A stretch of 64,000 nt of DNA from Hydrangea macrophylla (lineage: Eukaryota; Streptophyta; Magnoliopsida; Cornales; Hydrangeaceae): contig CM066982.1 of NCBI GenBank assembly GCA_033977485.1, positions 9,973,218-10,037,217 of the forward strand, in the 5' to 3' direction. Shown here piece after piece: positions 10,241-20,382 of this stretch. Each line of letters begins with the position of its first letter. The first letter of the stretch is position 1. The notes under the pieces are model-generated. The model ran no database searches. It was not told the origin of the DNA and saw nothing but the letters and a program-made list of their open reading frames with translations. A program made the position numbers and the translations under genes.

Positions 10241-11620
10241 TTATGTGGTGAAGGCAAAGCCGGAACTGCTTGATCCTGACCGATGTGAACTGGAGGTCGG
10301 ATCGGGACTGCCGAACCATGCCTGTTGTGAGCTGGAGATCCGGTCGGGGCTGCCTGACCCGGACTGCTGTGAATCGGTGGTCGGGTCGGGATTGCCGGAC
10401 TCAGACCTCTGTGAACTGGAAGAACTGTAAGAACTCTTGGGCTGATCTCGCTTTCGCTTACTTCTGGAAGACTCGTTGCTTTCTTGCCCGGTGTATTTGG
10501 TCTTCAGAAACTCTTCAGTGTCAATATATTTTCCAACCCTCTCAGAGAGCTCAACCAAAGTTTCTGGTCGGTTTCTGTGGAACGACGCGGCGCACTTGGT
10601 GTGTTGAACTCCCGAGCAGAAGGCTATGATGGCGATTATCTCGTCCAAATTACGGATTTGAAGCTTCTGTTGGTTGAACCGGTCGGTGAACTCCTTGAGG
10701 GACTCATTATTCCGTTGTCTGACTGTTAGTAGTTGCATGTCTGGCTTTAGCCGCTTATACATCCCGGCAAACTGGTTGATGAACTGCTTACTGAGTTGTT
10801 TGAAACAGCAGACCGATCGGGGCTCCAAGGAGTAGAACCACTGCATGGCCGGGCCTTTCAAAGTGCTGGGAAAGGCTAGGCAGTGTAGCTCATCGGAGTT
10901 GGTGGCTAGGGCCATCTGAGCCTTATAGGTTCGGACGTGGTCGATCGGACTTCCCGAGCCGTTGTATGAATATAGCCGAGGCTGCTTGAATTTGCGCGGG
11001 ATAGAGAACCTCGTGATCTGGCTGGAGAATGGTGACTCTGTCTCGGTATTGGCTTGATTCGGAACACAGTTTTGACCAAGCTTTTTGGCCACTCCGTCGA
11101 TCTGTTTCTTCAAGTCCTTGATTCGGGCTTCCACTTCTTCCCGACCGGTATCTGAGGAGCTAGTCGGGTTAGTGGAAGAGGCTTCTTCATGGCAGGGTGT
11201 TGTCCTCTGGGATCGGGCTCGGCTATGACTCCGGGTAACCGTTCGCCTAGGGACGACTTGGCTCTTGACCGAGTGACCCTGGACTGATTCCCGGGCCATA
11301 CGCTCCTGCCTTTCCTCTCGGGCAGCACGCCCACTGTTGATGTCTCTGGCATCCTCAACATGGGACAGGTTGGCTCGGGTCCGTTGTCGGGTCAAGATCG
11401 GTTCTCGACCGTACGTAATGTTCCCGGGTCGTTTCCCGGCCACTGGAGGATTGCTTTGCTGGGCTAGCAGTGCTTCGATCTGTTGCTGGATTTGACGCTG
11501 GCCCTCCAAGAGTTGTGTGAGGGTTGCGGTGATTTGCTCATATGTCAGGACTGCTGCAGTCGACGCCGGGGCCGAAGGAACATCCCGGTCGGACTGCTGC
11601 GCAGCCTTCTTTGGTGGCAT
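10241..11620 (-). CDS. Intact Gag protein of TR-GAG copy 1
   Basis: A 459-residue uninterrupted frame; the ATG at 11620 lies about 60 bases inside the 5' LTR. The N-terminus MPPKKAAQQSDRDVP leads into a Gln-rich predicted helix with TLTQLLEGQRQIQQQIEALL (about residues 33-52). An Arg/Ser-rich middle follows. A Retrotrans_gag-type domain occupies about residues 230-350, with LAFPSTLKGPAMQWFYSLEP and RQRNNESLKEFTDRFNQQKL. The C-terminal tail has about four 14-residue Ser/Gly/Pro/Asp repeats (SQQSGSGSPD type). No CCHC zinc knuckle is seen, so RNA binding may rest on the basic RSKRKRDQPK stretch. It would form the virus-like particle shell. The homologous gag in copy 2 is pseudogenic. No pol genes follow. 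Confidence 0.88.
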   Translation of the reverse strand: MPPKKAAQQSDRDVPSAPASTAAVLTYEQITATLTQLLEGQRQIQQQIEALLAQQSNPPVAGKRPGNITYGREPILTRQRTRANLSHVEDARDINSGRAAREERQERMARESVQGHSVKSQVVPRRTVTRSHSRARSQRTTPCHEEASSTNPTSSSDTGREEVEARIKDLKKQIDGVAKKLGQNCVPNQANTETESPFSSQITRFSIPRKFKQPRLYSYNGSGSPIDHVRTYKAQMALATNSDELHCLAFPSTLKGPAMQWFYSLEPRSVCCFKQLSKQFINQFAGMYKRLKPDMQLLTVRQRNNESLKEFTDRFNQQKLQIRNLDEIIAIIAFCSGVQHTKCAASFHRNRPETLVELSERVGKYIDTEEFLKTKYTGQESNESSRSKRKRDQPKSSYSSSSSQRSESGNPDPTTDSQQSGSGSPDRISSSQQAWFGSPDPTSSSHRSGSSSSGFAFTT

Positions 11621-11660
11621 ATTGATCAGTCAAGAATTTGTTGATGAGAAGAATTGTCGT

Positions 11661-11680
11661 TTCCCACAGACGGCGCCAAA
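11661..11680 (-). promoter_or_regulatory. Primer-binding site of TR-GAG copy 1
   Basis: On the minus strand TTTGGCGCCGTCTGTGGGAA follows the 5' LTR after one base. The TGGCGCCG start is complementary to tRNA 3' ends ending CGGCGCCA, such as plant tRNA-Asp; the rest differs, so the primer tRNA is uncertain. The same site is present in copy 2. Confidence 0.7.
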
Positions 11681-11681
11681 C

Positions 11682-12183
11682 TGATGATGCCAAAAATTGG
11701 TAAGAGTAAAGTAGAGCAATTTAAGGAGAGAGAGAGAGAGAGAGACTGAGAGACTATTTTTTGTATGTGGTTCGGCCCTGTTAATGAAGGTACCTACGTC
11801 CACGGGTGTGTCTGAGCACGTTCACTAGCAGATCACCGGCGGGCCTGGTGAGCCAACAAAGAGGGGCGGCACTACCAGTAATACCGGCCGGGTGTATGCG
11901 TATAATGGTGAATTATAGAGGCGCTGTGTAGACTACAGAATTGGCTGCCCCCTCAATGGGGGGTGAGTGGTCTCTTTTATAGATGCAAGAGACCTACTCA
12001 TACATGGATAAGGAAATATAATCCTATTAGGGTGTGATTGACACCAATCAAGTAAGCTTCCTAATTGTATTAGGATTGATTGACATTAATTGTGGGAGTT
12101 TCCCAATTGGATTAGGAAATAGATGCACTTTCCATTAGTCTTCTAGCTTGAGTAGGAAACTGCCCATAATTTTGGGCATATCA
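11682..12183 (-). repeat. TR-GAG copy 1, 5' LTR
   Basis: 502 bp, same length as the partner LTR, followed on the + strand by the TSD GGTCT (12184-12188). It carries the TATA-like motif in the same place. Confidence 0.92.
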
Positions 12184-12188
12184 GGTCT

Positions 12189-14393
12189 GATAGAGGAGGA
12201 GAGTATGAAGATGGACTTCTAATTGAATTTTGTGAGAAACATGGTATTATTCATGAGACTACACCTCCTTATTCTCCTGCCTCTAATGGGGTAGCCGAAA
12301 GGAAAAATAGAACTTTAAAAGAAATGATGAATGTTTTGTTGATTAGTTCTGGAGCTCCTCCTAATTTATGGGGAGAAGCTATTTTATTTGCATGCTTTAT
12401 TCAAAATAAAGTACCTTATAAGAAAACTGGTACAACACCTTATGAGTTATGGAAAGGTTATGCACCAGATTTAAAATATTTAAAAGTTTGGGGTTGTTTA
12501 GATAAGGTTTTATTACCTGAACCTAAAAAGAGGAAAATTGGTCCTAAAACTTTTGATTGTATGTTTATTGGTTATGCTTATAATAGTGCTGCTTATAGAT
12601 TCTTAGTTGTTAAAAGTGATATTATGGATCCTAATACAATTGTTGAATCTAATACTGCAGACTTTTTTGAGCATGTTTTCCCTTTAAAAACTCGTGTAGA
12701 TAAAAATGCTCATGTACACAAGCTATTGAGAAGGAGTAAAAGGGCTAGAAAAGAAACAAATCTAGGAGATGATTTTTATACTTTTCTTGTTGAAAATGAT
12801 CCTCTTACTTACACACAAGCTATTACTTCTCATGATTCAACATTTTGGAAGGAAGCTATTAACAATGAATTAGAGTCTATTTTATCTAATCATACTTGGG
12901 AGTTAGTGGACCTACCTCCTGGTTCTAAAGCTATTGGTTGTAAAGGGATTTTTAAAAAGAAGCTTAAACCAGATGGGTCCATTGATAAGTATAAAGCTAG
13001 ATTGGTAGCTAAAGGATATTCACAAAAGAAGGATATTGATTATTTTGATACTTTTGCTCCTGTAACTCAAATTTCTTCTATTCGAATTTTAATCGCTTTG
13101 GCTACTATTCATAACTTAGTTATTCATCAAATGGATGTTAAGACAGCTTTTCTAAATAGTGATTAGAATGAAGAAATTTATATGGATCAACCGGAAGGAT
13201 ATGTTGTTTCTGGTAATGAACATAAAGTTTGTAAACTTGTGAAATCTTTGTATGGTCTTAAACAAGCACCAAAACAATGGCATGAAAAATTTGATCAAGT
13301 TTTATTATCTAATGGTTTTTTTATCAATGGGGCAGATAAATGTGTTATAGTAAATTTGGTGGCTATGTTGGTGTTATTATCTGCCTATATGTTGATGACA
13401 TGCTTATTATGGGTACTTGTTTAGATGTTGTGATTGAAACTAAAAAGTTTCTTTCTTCTAGCTTTGATATGAAAGATATGGGTGAGGCAGATTTTATACT
13501 TGGCATTAAAATCAGAAAATCCAATAGAGGGATTATGCTCTCACAAGAGCATTATGTGGAGAAAATTTTAAAAAAATTTAATCATTTTGATTGTAAATAT
13601 GTTTCTACTCCATATGATGCTAATTCTAAATTAAAGAAGAACAAATAAGCTAGTGTTTCACAGAACGAGTACGCACAAGTCATTGGTAGTTTAATGTACT
13701 TGATGAATTGTACTCGTCCTGACATTGCATATGCTGTTAGTAGGTGAAGTCGCTATACTCAAAGTCCAAATAAAGAGCATTGGACAACTTTAAACAGAAT
13801 ACTTAAATATTTGAAAGGAACAAATAATTATGGATTAATGTATTCTGGTTTGCCTGCAGTATTAGAAGGATATAGTGATGCTAACTGGATTTCAGATTCA
13901 GATGAGACAAAATCAACTAGTGGGTTTATCTTTACACTTAGTGCAGTTTCTTAGAAGTCGTCCAAGCAGACTTGCACAGCTAAGTTAACGATGGAATCAG
14001 AGTTTGTGGCTCTTGAGAAAGATGGTATCGAGGCTGAGTGGTTAAGAAACTTCTTAGTAGATGTTCCTATTTGGAATAAGCCAGTTCCATCGGTATCTTT
14101 ACACTGTGATAGCCAGGCCACTATTGGTTGAGCTATGAATAAGTCTTATAATGGCAAGAGTAGGCATATACGCCTAAGACACAATATTGTGAGGCAGCTG
14201 CTTGATGATGGAGTTATATCTCTTAATTTTGTAAGGTCAGAAGTAAATTAGGCTAACCCTTTAACAAAACCACAAGGGAGAAAACTAGTGTATGAAACAT
14301 CGAGGGGAATGGGGCTTATGCCTATAACAAAAATCAACAATGATAGTAACCCAACCTATGTAATTGGAGAACCCAAGAAATAGGTTCATATGG
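12189..14393 (+). pseudogene. Copia integrase-RT-RNase H, second part
   Basis: It resumes within the integrase core with SDRGGEYEDG and SPASNGVAERKNRTLKE (the second Asp and the Glu). Reverse transcriptase follows, with KARLVAKGYSQ, DTFAPV, MDVKTAFLNSD and the catalytic YVDDMLIMG (about 13389-13415). RNase H contains YSDANW, KSTSGFIF, MESEFVAL and HCDSQATIG. Breaks are a TAG stop at 13164, a frame change near 13347, a TAA at 13646, and further TGA/TAG stops at about 13745, 13953, 14129 and 14250. At least two of the stops replace codons for conserved Trp or Arg, as expected from transition mutations. Translation would not reach the end. Confidence 0.85.
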
Positions 14394-14897
14394 GTAATAA
14401 CAAGTCATTGGTTGATTTGAGATGCACTATAATTTAATTATAGTTTGTCCATTCATATGGTGTATAGTGTAATTGCAATGTGTAAGGTTGAGTTAAACTC
14501 TTAATGAATTCTATAGTCCATATTATTTGGATGGTGTGTTTAATTGCAATACATACTTGATGAATTCACCTATATAAGTGTGAAAGTGGGCCGCTTTCTA
14601 TGAAATCTTAGGCAAGTTTTCTAGAGCACTTAAGAAAAACCAGGACAGGCCCAGGGCCTAGAGGCGCCACACTGATTAGAGTTACTCAGATTCTGAGAGA
14701 TCAATGTGGGTATAAGACGATTGATTTACGATAAAGGGATTATGGTTCATAGAAATGTTATTTCACCAAATTCCTGTAATATCACTTCTTATATTCCTAG
14801 GGACTGGTTCATAGCCCTAAAGGCACCAGTTCTGATGCATTGAGGTCTCATGCTTCATTCCTTTTTATTTGTTTGAATTTTTGAAATAGAGGGGGAT
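14394..14897 (+). other. Copia 3' untranslated region and polypurine tract
   Basis: Non-coding sequence after the polyprotein, ending with the purine tract AAATAGAGGGGGAT (about 14884-14897) directly before the 3' LTR, where plus-strand DNA synthesis would be primed. No extra open frame is recognised. Confidence 0.7.
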
Positions 14898-15709
14898 TGT
14901 TGGATTAGTTTGTTGGGTTTTATATATTTGTGGGTTATTTATTTGTTTGGGTTATAACATTTGTTAAAACCAAGCAATTGGCCCATGGGCCTCTTTTATT
15001 TCAAAAACCCAAACCCAAGCTAAAGTTTGATTTTGACAACTATCCCACATTGAAATTTTACAAGAGTTTTCTACTCCTTTTATATACTTTCCTTCCATAA
15101 GCTAGTAAACTTGTATTGGGGGAATGCCCTCTCACGTGCGCGCAGGGGGTGCAAATCTTGGATTCGGGCCGTCCGATTTGGCTTGAAAACCGTGACTTGT
15201 GTGTGCACGTCCTGCGGACACGAATGCTCCTCGAATTGTACACTCGTGCATAGGGGTGGTACTATCCCGTTTTTGCAACTGGTATTAAATTTTTATCTAT
15301 ATGACTGTTAGTATTAAACTGTTTTTAATCCAATATGAGTGTTGGAGTCATCATTTATTTCCTGTGTTAAATAATATGACTGTGGGAGAGTCATTAGAAT
15401 CTTAATCTGTTTACTATATATATGATCCCACTCATCCAGTTTGTTACACAACATAATCTTCCTCCTATCAATTTTCTATTTTCCTTTTCTTTCTTCACTA
15501 GTTTTTCTGGAGCAATTTCTGAGTACTCAATTTACTCTTCCAATTCAAGTGCATGTTTGAAAGAGTTGGTTGCTGAATCCTGAAGAACATAGCGCTGTGA
15601 CCTTGTGCATTGAGTCACTAACTTTGAGAGTCGAAATTGTTCTTAAGGACAGTGCAATACATTGCACGCCTCAACCAAAAATCATAGTTTCATCCTTCAA
15701 TTTCCAACA
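14898..15709 (+). repeat. Copia 3' LTR
   Basis: 812 bp, same ends as the 5' LTR, followed by the TSD GCTTT (15710-15714). It differs from the 5' copy by substitutions and short indels spread along its length. Confidence 0.9.
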
Positions 15710-15735
15710 GCTTTCTTTTCTCTTCTCTTCTCTTA

Positions 15736-16340
15736 CGCTATGTTTGAGAGTTTAAGGGAGAAAAGAAAAGAAGATAAAGTTGTAAGTGATGAGAGAAAAG
15801 AAAAGAAGAGAAAGGATAATAGTTTCTTTCATTTTGTTTGGGAGTTTAGGAGAGAACAGAAAGTTAGTTTCTTTCCTCTTGTTTGAGAGTTGAGAAGAAA
15901 AGAAGAGAAAAGAAAGAAAATTACCATTCTATCCATTAATGACTTGAACTAATGAAGCCTCTAACATCTCTTATTTTCATTTTCTATTCACACCAAATTG
16001 CATCCAAATTTACTTTGATACGTGAGTTTTTTGCTTTGTTAGGAGAGAGAATACACGTATATAGTGTATTAGGAGCCTAAGACTTAGATGAAATTAAAAT
16101 TAGTTAAGAATTAAATAGTGGGTATTAAGAAAAATTCATTAAACCCCACTTTCTTTTCTCTAATTTTCTTCCCAATTTGGAGAGAAAGAAATTGAGAGAA
16201 AGTGGGGATTAGTTTTCTCTCCCTTTCTTTCCTTTTCTCTCCTCACTTAAACTCCCAAATGAGAGAAAGTGAAAGAAAGTGAGGTACTCTCTCTCATGTT
16301 CTCTTCTTTTCTCTCATTTTTTAAACTCCCAAACATAGTG
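15736..16340. mobile_element. Tourist-like MITE inside the Harbinger right end
   Basis: 605 bp with terminal repeats CGCTATGTTTGAGAGTTTAA and, from the right, CACTATGTTTGGGAGTTTAA. TTA is duplicated at 15733-15735 and 16341-16343. It is GA/CT-rich with several internal copies of GAGAGAAAG-type sequence and no coding capacity. Its termini resemble those of the surrounding Harbinger, so it may be mobilised by a related transposase. Confidence 0.85.
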
Positions 16341-16401
16341 TTATCTTCTCTTAATGAGTTTCTCTTCTCTTTTCTTCAGTTCTCTCAATCCAAACAGAGT
16401 G

Positions 16402-16570
16402 TTAATTAAAAAAGCAGCCAAAAAATCACTGAAAACTTTAAGTGAAAAATTTCAACTGAAAATAATCAATAAATATATTCTATTTCAGTAGTTAAGCACT
16501 ATTTTCAGTATTACAAATTCAATCACTTAAAATTTTCAGTACGTAAAATCCAGCACTTAATTTTCTGTTC
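16402..16570. mobile_element. Tourist-like MITE A, right portion
   Basis: It continues the MITE broken at 1784: after TTA the sequence runs ATTAAAAAAGCAGCC and through CACTGAAAACTTTAAGTG to CAGCACTTAATTTTC. It matches positions about 29882-30060 of the intact copy. It is broken again by the second gag-only element. The last few bases (TATCAAACGCAC) are at 20371-20382. Confidence 0.85.
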
Positions 16571-17206
16571 TGATACACCCAAAATCAACCCATGCCTGAA
16601 CGGTTCTATTCTGCAAATACTGACAAGCATCATCCCGAGCGGTTTGGTCCACCTGATGCCTCCCGAACGGTTCATCCACGACCCGGCCAACAGGTCGGGA
16701 AGACCGCACAGGCACATCCCACTGCGGGAACAGCTCATCCGGGTCCACAGGCATGATCCTGAGCATTACGGGCAGTTTCCTACTCAAGCTAGAAGACTAA
16801 TGGAAAGTGCAAGCTATTTCCTAATCCAATTAGGAAACCCCCACAATTAATGTCAATCTATGTCAATTGGATTATATTTCCTTATCCATGTACGAGTAGG
16901 TCACTTACATCTATAAAAGAGACCTCTCACCCCCCATTGAAGGGGCCAACTCTTTAGTCTACACAGTACCTCTATAAAATTCACCATTGTACGCATACAC
17001 CCGGCCGGTATTACTGGTAGTGCCGCCCCTCTTTGTTGGCTCACTAGGCCCGCCGGTAATCTGCTAGTGAACGTGCTCAGACACACACGTGGACGTAGGT
17101 ACCTTCATTAACAGGGCCGAACCACATACAAAAAATAGTCTCTCGCTCTCTCTCTCTCTCTCTTAAAATTGTTCTACTTTATTCTTACTGATTTCTGGCA
17201 TCATCA
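16571..17206 (+). repeat. TR-GAG copy 2, 5' LTR
   Basis: 636 bp. It contains the TATA-like CTATAAAAGAG at about 16911-16921 and a CT microsatellite at about 17141-17162. It ends GGCATCATCA. Confidence 0.9.
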
Positions 17207-17209
17207 ATT

Positions 17210-17226
17210 TGGCGCCGTCTGTGGCA
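17210..17226 (+). promoter_or_regulatory. Primer-binding site of TR-GAG copy 2
   Basis: TGGCGCCGTCTGTGGCA three bases after the LTR, nearly identical to that of copy 1. Confidence 0.7.
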
Positions 17227-17268
17227 AACGACAAGTCTTCTCATCAACAAATCTCTTGACTGATCGTC

Positions 17269-18583
17269 ATGCCACCGAAGAAGGGTAAGAAGGTTAGTCA
17301 GCAGTCCAACCGGGATGTTCCTCCTGCCCCGGCACCGGCTGCGGCAGTCATGTCATCTGAGCAGATCACCACGACCCTCACACAACTCTTGGAGGGCCAG
17401 CGTCAAATCCAGCGACAGATCGAAGCCCTGCTAGCCCAGCAAAGCAGTCCTCTAGGGGCCGGGAAATGACCCGGGAACGTTGCGTACGGTCGAGAACCGA
17501 TCTTGACCAGATAATGTGCCCGAGCCAACCCGTCCCGTGTTGAGGATGCCAGAGACATCAACAATGGGCATGCTGCCCGAAAGGAAAGGCAGGAGCATAT
17601 GGCCCGGAAATCAGTCCAGGGTCAGTCGGTCAAGAGCCGAGTTGTCCCTAGGCGAACGGTTACCCGAAGCCATAGCCAAGCCCGATCCCAGAGGACATCA
17701 CACCATCATAAAGAAAAAGCCTTTTCCACCGATACCGGGCGGGAAGGAGTGGAAGCCCGAATCAAAGACTTGCAGAAGCAGATCGACAGAGTGGCCAAGA
17801 AGCTTGGTCAAAACCGCGCTCAGAATTAGGCCAATACCGAGACAAAGTCACCGTTCTCCAGCCAGATCACGGGGTTTGCCATCCCGCACAAATTCAAGCA
17901 GCCTCGCCTAGATTCCTATAACGGCTTTGGAAGCCCGGTCGTTCACGTCCGGACCTATAAGGCTCAGATGGCCCTTGCCACCTACTCCGATGAACTACAC
18001 TGCATAGCCTTCCCCAGCACTTTGAAAGGCCTGGCCGCCCAATGGTTCTACTCGTTGGAGTCCCGATCGGTCCGCAGTTTCACGCGACTCAGCAAGCAGT
18101 TCATCAATCAGTTCATCGGTATGTACAAACGGCCAAAGCCTGACATACATCTACTGACGGTTATACAAAGGAATAATGAGACCCTAAAGGAGTTCACCGG
18201 CCGGTTTAATCAAGAGAAGCTCAGCATCTACGATCTTGATGAAATCGCCGCTATCATAGCCTTCTGCTCGGGAGTTCAACACACCAAGTGCGCCGTGTCG
18301 TTCCAGAGAAATCGACCGAAAACTTTGGTTGAGCTCTCTGAGAGGGTTGGAAAATACATTGACACTGAAAGAGTTTCTGAAGACCAAAGACACCGGCCAA
18401 GAAAGCAACGAGTCTTCCAGAAGTAAGCGAAAGCGAGATCAGCCCGAAAGTTCTGACAGTTCCTTCAGTTCGCAGCGGTCTGAGTCAGGCAGCCCCAGCC
18501 CGAACTCCAGTTCACATCGGTCAGGATCAAACAGTTCCGACTTTGCCTCCAGCACAGAGAAGTCAGAAGCCCGACGATCCTGA
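17269..18583 (+). pseudogene. Gag of TR-GAG copy 2, inactivated
   Basis: It starts MPPKKGKKVSQQSNRDVPPA and aligns along its length with the intact gag of copy 1. The conserved gag domain has AFPSTLKGLAAQWFYSLE and IQRNNETLKEFTGRFNQEKL (about 18010-18210). In-frame stops occur at 17467, at about 17512 and at 17827, and the frame changes near 18370. The tail reads QESNESSRSKRKRDQPESSD and is Ser-rich but has fewer 14-residue repeats than copy 1. The protein cannot be made in full. Confidence 0.85.
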
Positions 18584-18662
18584 TCCGACCTCCTATCTCC
18601 ATTGGTCTAGAAGAGCCCGACTACAGTGGTACTTGCTTGATCACCATATGAGGCTCCACCGA

Positions 18663-19743
18663 TTGTCAGAGAACTCATACAAAGACCTCGGGCCTAATCC
18701 CGAGGCATGCAAAGACTTTGGGCCTAACCCCGAGGCATACAAAGACCCTTGGGCCTAACCCCGAAGCATACAAAGACCTCGGGCTCTAACCCCGAGGCAC
18801 GAAGAAGACCTCGAGCTCCGAACTCAAGCACTAAAAAGACCTCGGGCTCCGAACCCAAGCACCAAAGACCTCGGGGTCACGCCCGAGGCACCGGCTTCGC
18901 TTAGGTCCAACCAACGATGGAGGCAAACCTTTTAGGTGGCTGATGATGGCAAGCTTCAAAAGACCCTGCAACTACCATGTTCCAGGTCGGTTACCTACAG
19001 TCATAGCCTCTGTAAGACCCTCGTCTTAGCGAAAGCTTGGGGGGCAAGACGGCGTAGTGAACTAAACAGGTAATCACACTGGGTATCTACAGGCCTCGCG
19101 GATAACCAAGTCAAAATCTTGGACAACCCGAGCACCCACAGTACTCAGAGGCATTAACTCCACTTAGGTCCAGATCGACAATAGAGGTAACTAAATCTCT
19201 TAGGTTGACCGACGATAGAGGAGCAAAAAGACCCTAAAGCAACGTGATTTAGGTCGGCTCCACCAACATGGTCAAGCTCTTTTCTCAACAGTTTTGACGA
19301 AGGCTAACTGGGCGGAAGACAACCATCTTGGGGAGTTAACATAAAAAGGATCCTAAAACAATACGCTTTAGGTTGGCTTCTCCAACATGGTCAAATTCTT
19401 CCACCCACAACCTTGACGAAAGTTTACGGGCAGAAGATAACCATCCTGGGAGCTAACTCAAGCAGAAGAGACTCCGAAGTAGGCCAAGTCTCAACTCTCG
19501 GTCACTTCCCGAGTATTCAAAGACTCCGAATTAGGCCGGGTCTCAACTCCCGGTCAGTTCCCGAGCACCTAAAGGTCCTGAGCTAGGCTGGGTCTCAACT
19601 CTCAGCCAGTTCCTGAGGACTCACCAGGCTTAGAAGCCCCGAGGCAGCTTCCCCAAGCACTCAGACAGTGGCGAGTAACATCAAACTGATTTCCAAACTT
19701 GCCCCGATATAGCATCTGGCCAACCTTGGAAATGGGGGGCAAC
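18663..19743 (+). repeat. Non-coding tandem-repeat tract of TR-GAG copy 2
   Basis: It mirrors the tract of copy 1. 18683-18900 has about seven units with ACCTCGGGCCTAACCCCGAGG-like self-complementary cores. 19265-19450 has the paired ~120-bp units with CAACATGGTCAA. 19460-19620 has three ~57-bp units with TCTCAACTCNCGGTCA. The purine tract GGAAATGGGGGGCAAC (19728-19743) closes it. Confidence 0.8.
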
Positions 19744-20365
19744 TGATACACCCAAAATCAGCCCATGCCCGAACAGTTCTATTCTGCAAATACTGACAAG
19801 CATCATCCCGAGCAGTTTGGTCCACCTGATGCCTCCCGAACGGTTCATCCACGACTCGGCCAACAGGTCGGGAAGACCGCACAGGCACATCCCACCGCGG
19901 GAACAGCTCATCCGGGCCCACATGCATGATTCCGAGCATTACGGGCAGTTTTCTACTCAAGCTAGAAGACTAATGGAAAGTGTAAGCTATTTCCTAATCC
20001 AATGAGAAAACTCCCACAATTAATGCCAATCTATGTCAATTGGATTATATTTCCTTATCCATGTACGAGTATGTCTCTTACATCTATAAAAAAGACCTCT
20101 CACCCCCCATTGAAGGGACCAACTTTTTAGTCTACACAACACCTCTATAAAATTCACCATTGTACGTATACACCCGGCCGGTATTACTGGTAGTGTCGCC
20201 CCTCTTTGTTGGCTCACCAGACCCGCCGGTGATCTGCTAGTGAACGTGCTCAGACACACACGTAGATGTAGGTACCTTCATTAGCAGGGCCAAAACACAT
20301 ACAAAAAATAGTCTCCCTCTCTTAAAATTGCTCTACTTTATTCTTACCAATTTCTGACATCGTCA
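19744..20365 (+). repeat. TR-GAG copy 2, 3' LTR
   Basis: 622 bp. It starts TGATACACCCAAAATC and ends GACATCGTCA, then the TSD AGTTC. The GA/CT microsatellite is shorter than in the 5' LTR. Confidence 0.9.
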
Positions 20366-20382
20366 AGTTCTATCAAACGCAC

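Larger units (their letters stand above)
8567..12183 (-). mobile_element. Gag-only LTR retrotransposon (TR-GAG type), copy 1, young
   Basis: Identical-length LTRs (502 bp) lie at 8567-9068 and 11682-12183. On the minus strand they read TGATAC to CATCATCA. GGTCT is duplicated at 8562-8566 and 12184-12188, inside the Copia integrase. On the minus strand the order is 5' LTR, primer-binding site, gag, about 1.1 kb of repetitive non-coding sequence, polypurine tract, 3' LTR. There is no protease, reverse transcriptase, RNase H or integrase, so it must rely on enzymes from another gypsy-type element. I count 5 substitutions and no indel between the LTRs (about 1%), so the insertion is recent. The composition matches the described plant class of terminal-repeat retrotransposons with a GAG domain. 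Confidence 0.93.
5997..15709 (+). mobile_element. Ty1/Copia LTR retrotransposon, interrupted
   Basis: The LTRs run from TGTTGGATTAG to TTTCCAACA at 5997-6831 and 14898-15709. GCTTT is duplicated at 5992-5996 and 15710-15714. Without the nested gag-only element and its TSD the Copia is about 6.1 kb. The gene order gag, protease, integrase, reverse transcriptase, RNase H is that of Copia. A purine-rich tract precedes the 3' LTR. The polyprotein is inactivated by several stops and frame changes. The LTRs differ in length and carry scattered substitutions, so this insertion is older than the element nested in it. Confidence 0.93.
1785..16401 (+). mobile_element. PIF/Harbinger transposon, interrupted by a Copia element and a MITE
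   Basis: The left terminus CACTATGTTTGGATTGAGAG and the inverted right terminus (16401 reading leftwards, CACTCTGTTTGGATTGAGAG) differ at one base over at least 22. TTA is duplicated at 1782-1784 and 16402-16404, the usual PIF/Harbinger target. The sequence outside both ends belongs to one MITE, which confirms the join. After removing the Copia with its TSD (9718 bp) and the inner MITE with its TSD (608 bp), the element is about 4.3 kb, a normal size for an autonomous Harbinger. It carries the two expected genes, a DDE transposase and a Myb/SANT-like protein, both on + and both broken. 1785-2748 and 2849-2920 are non-coding. Confidence 0.9.
16571..20365 (+). mobile_element. Gag-only LTR retrotransposon (TR-GAG type), copy 2, decayed
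   Basis: LTRs lie at 16571-17206 (636 bp) and 19744-20365 (622 bp), from TGATACACCCAAAATC to the TCA end. The 5-bp TSD is TGTTC (16566-16570) against AGTTC (20366-20370), one mismatch. The order is PBS (TGGCGCCGTCTGTGG), a broken gag, the repetitive non-coding tract, the polypurine tract and the 3' LTR. There is no pol. It is the same family as copy 1, but the LTR has about 130 extra bases near its start and is more diverged, so this is an older insertion or another subfamily. Confidence 0.92.

Noticed and set aside
10245..10729. Open frames on + through the intact minus-strand gag
   Set aside because: They are shadows of the gag reading frame in its repetitive C-terminal part; no recognisable protein.
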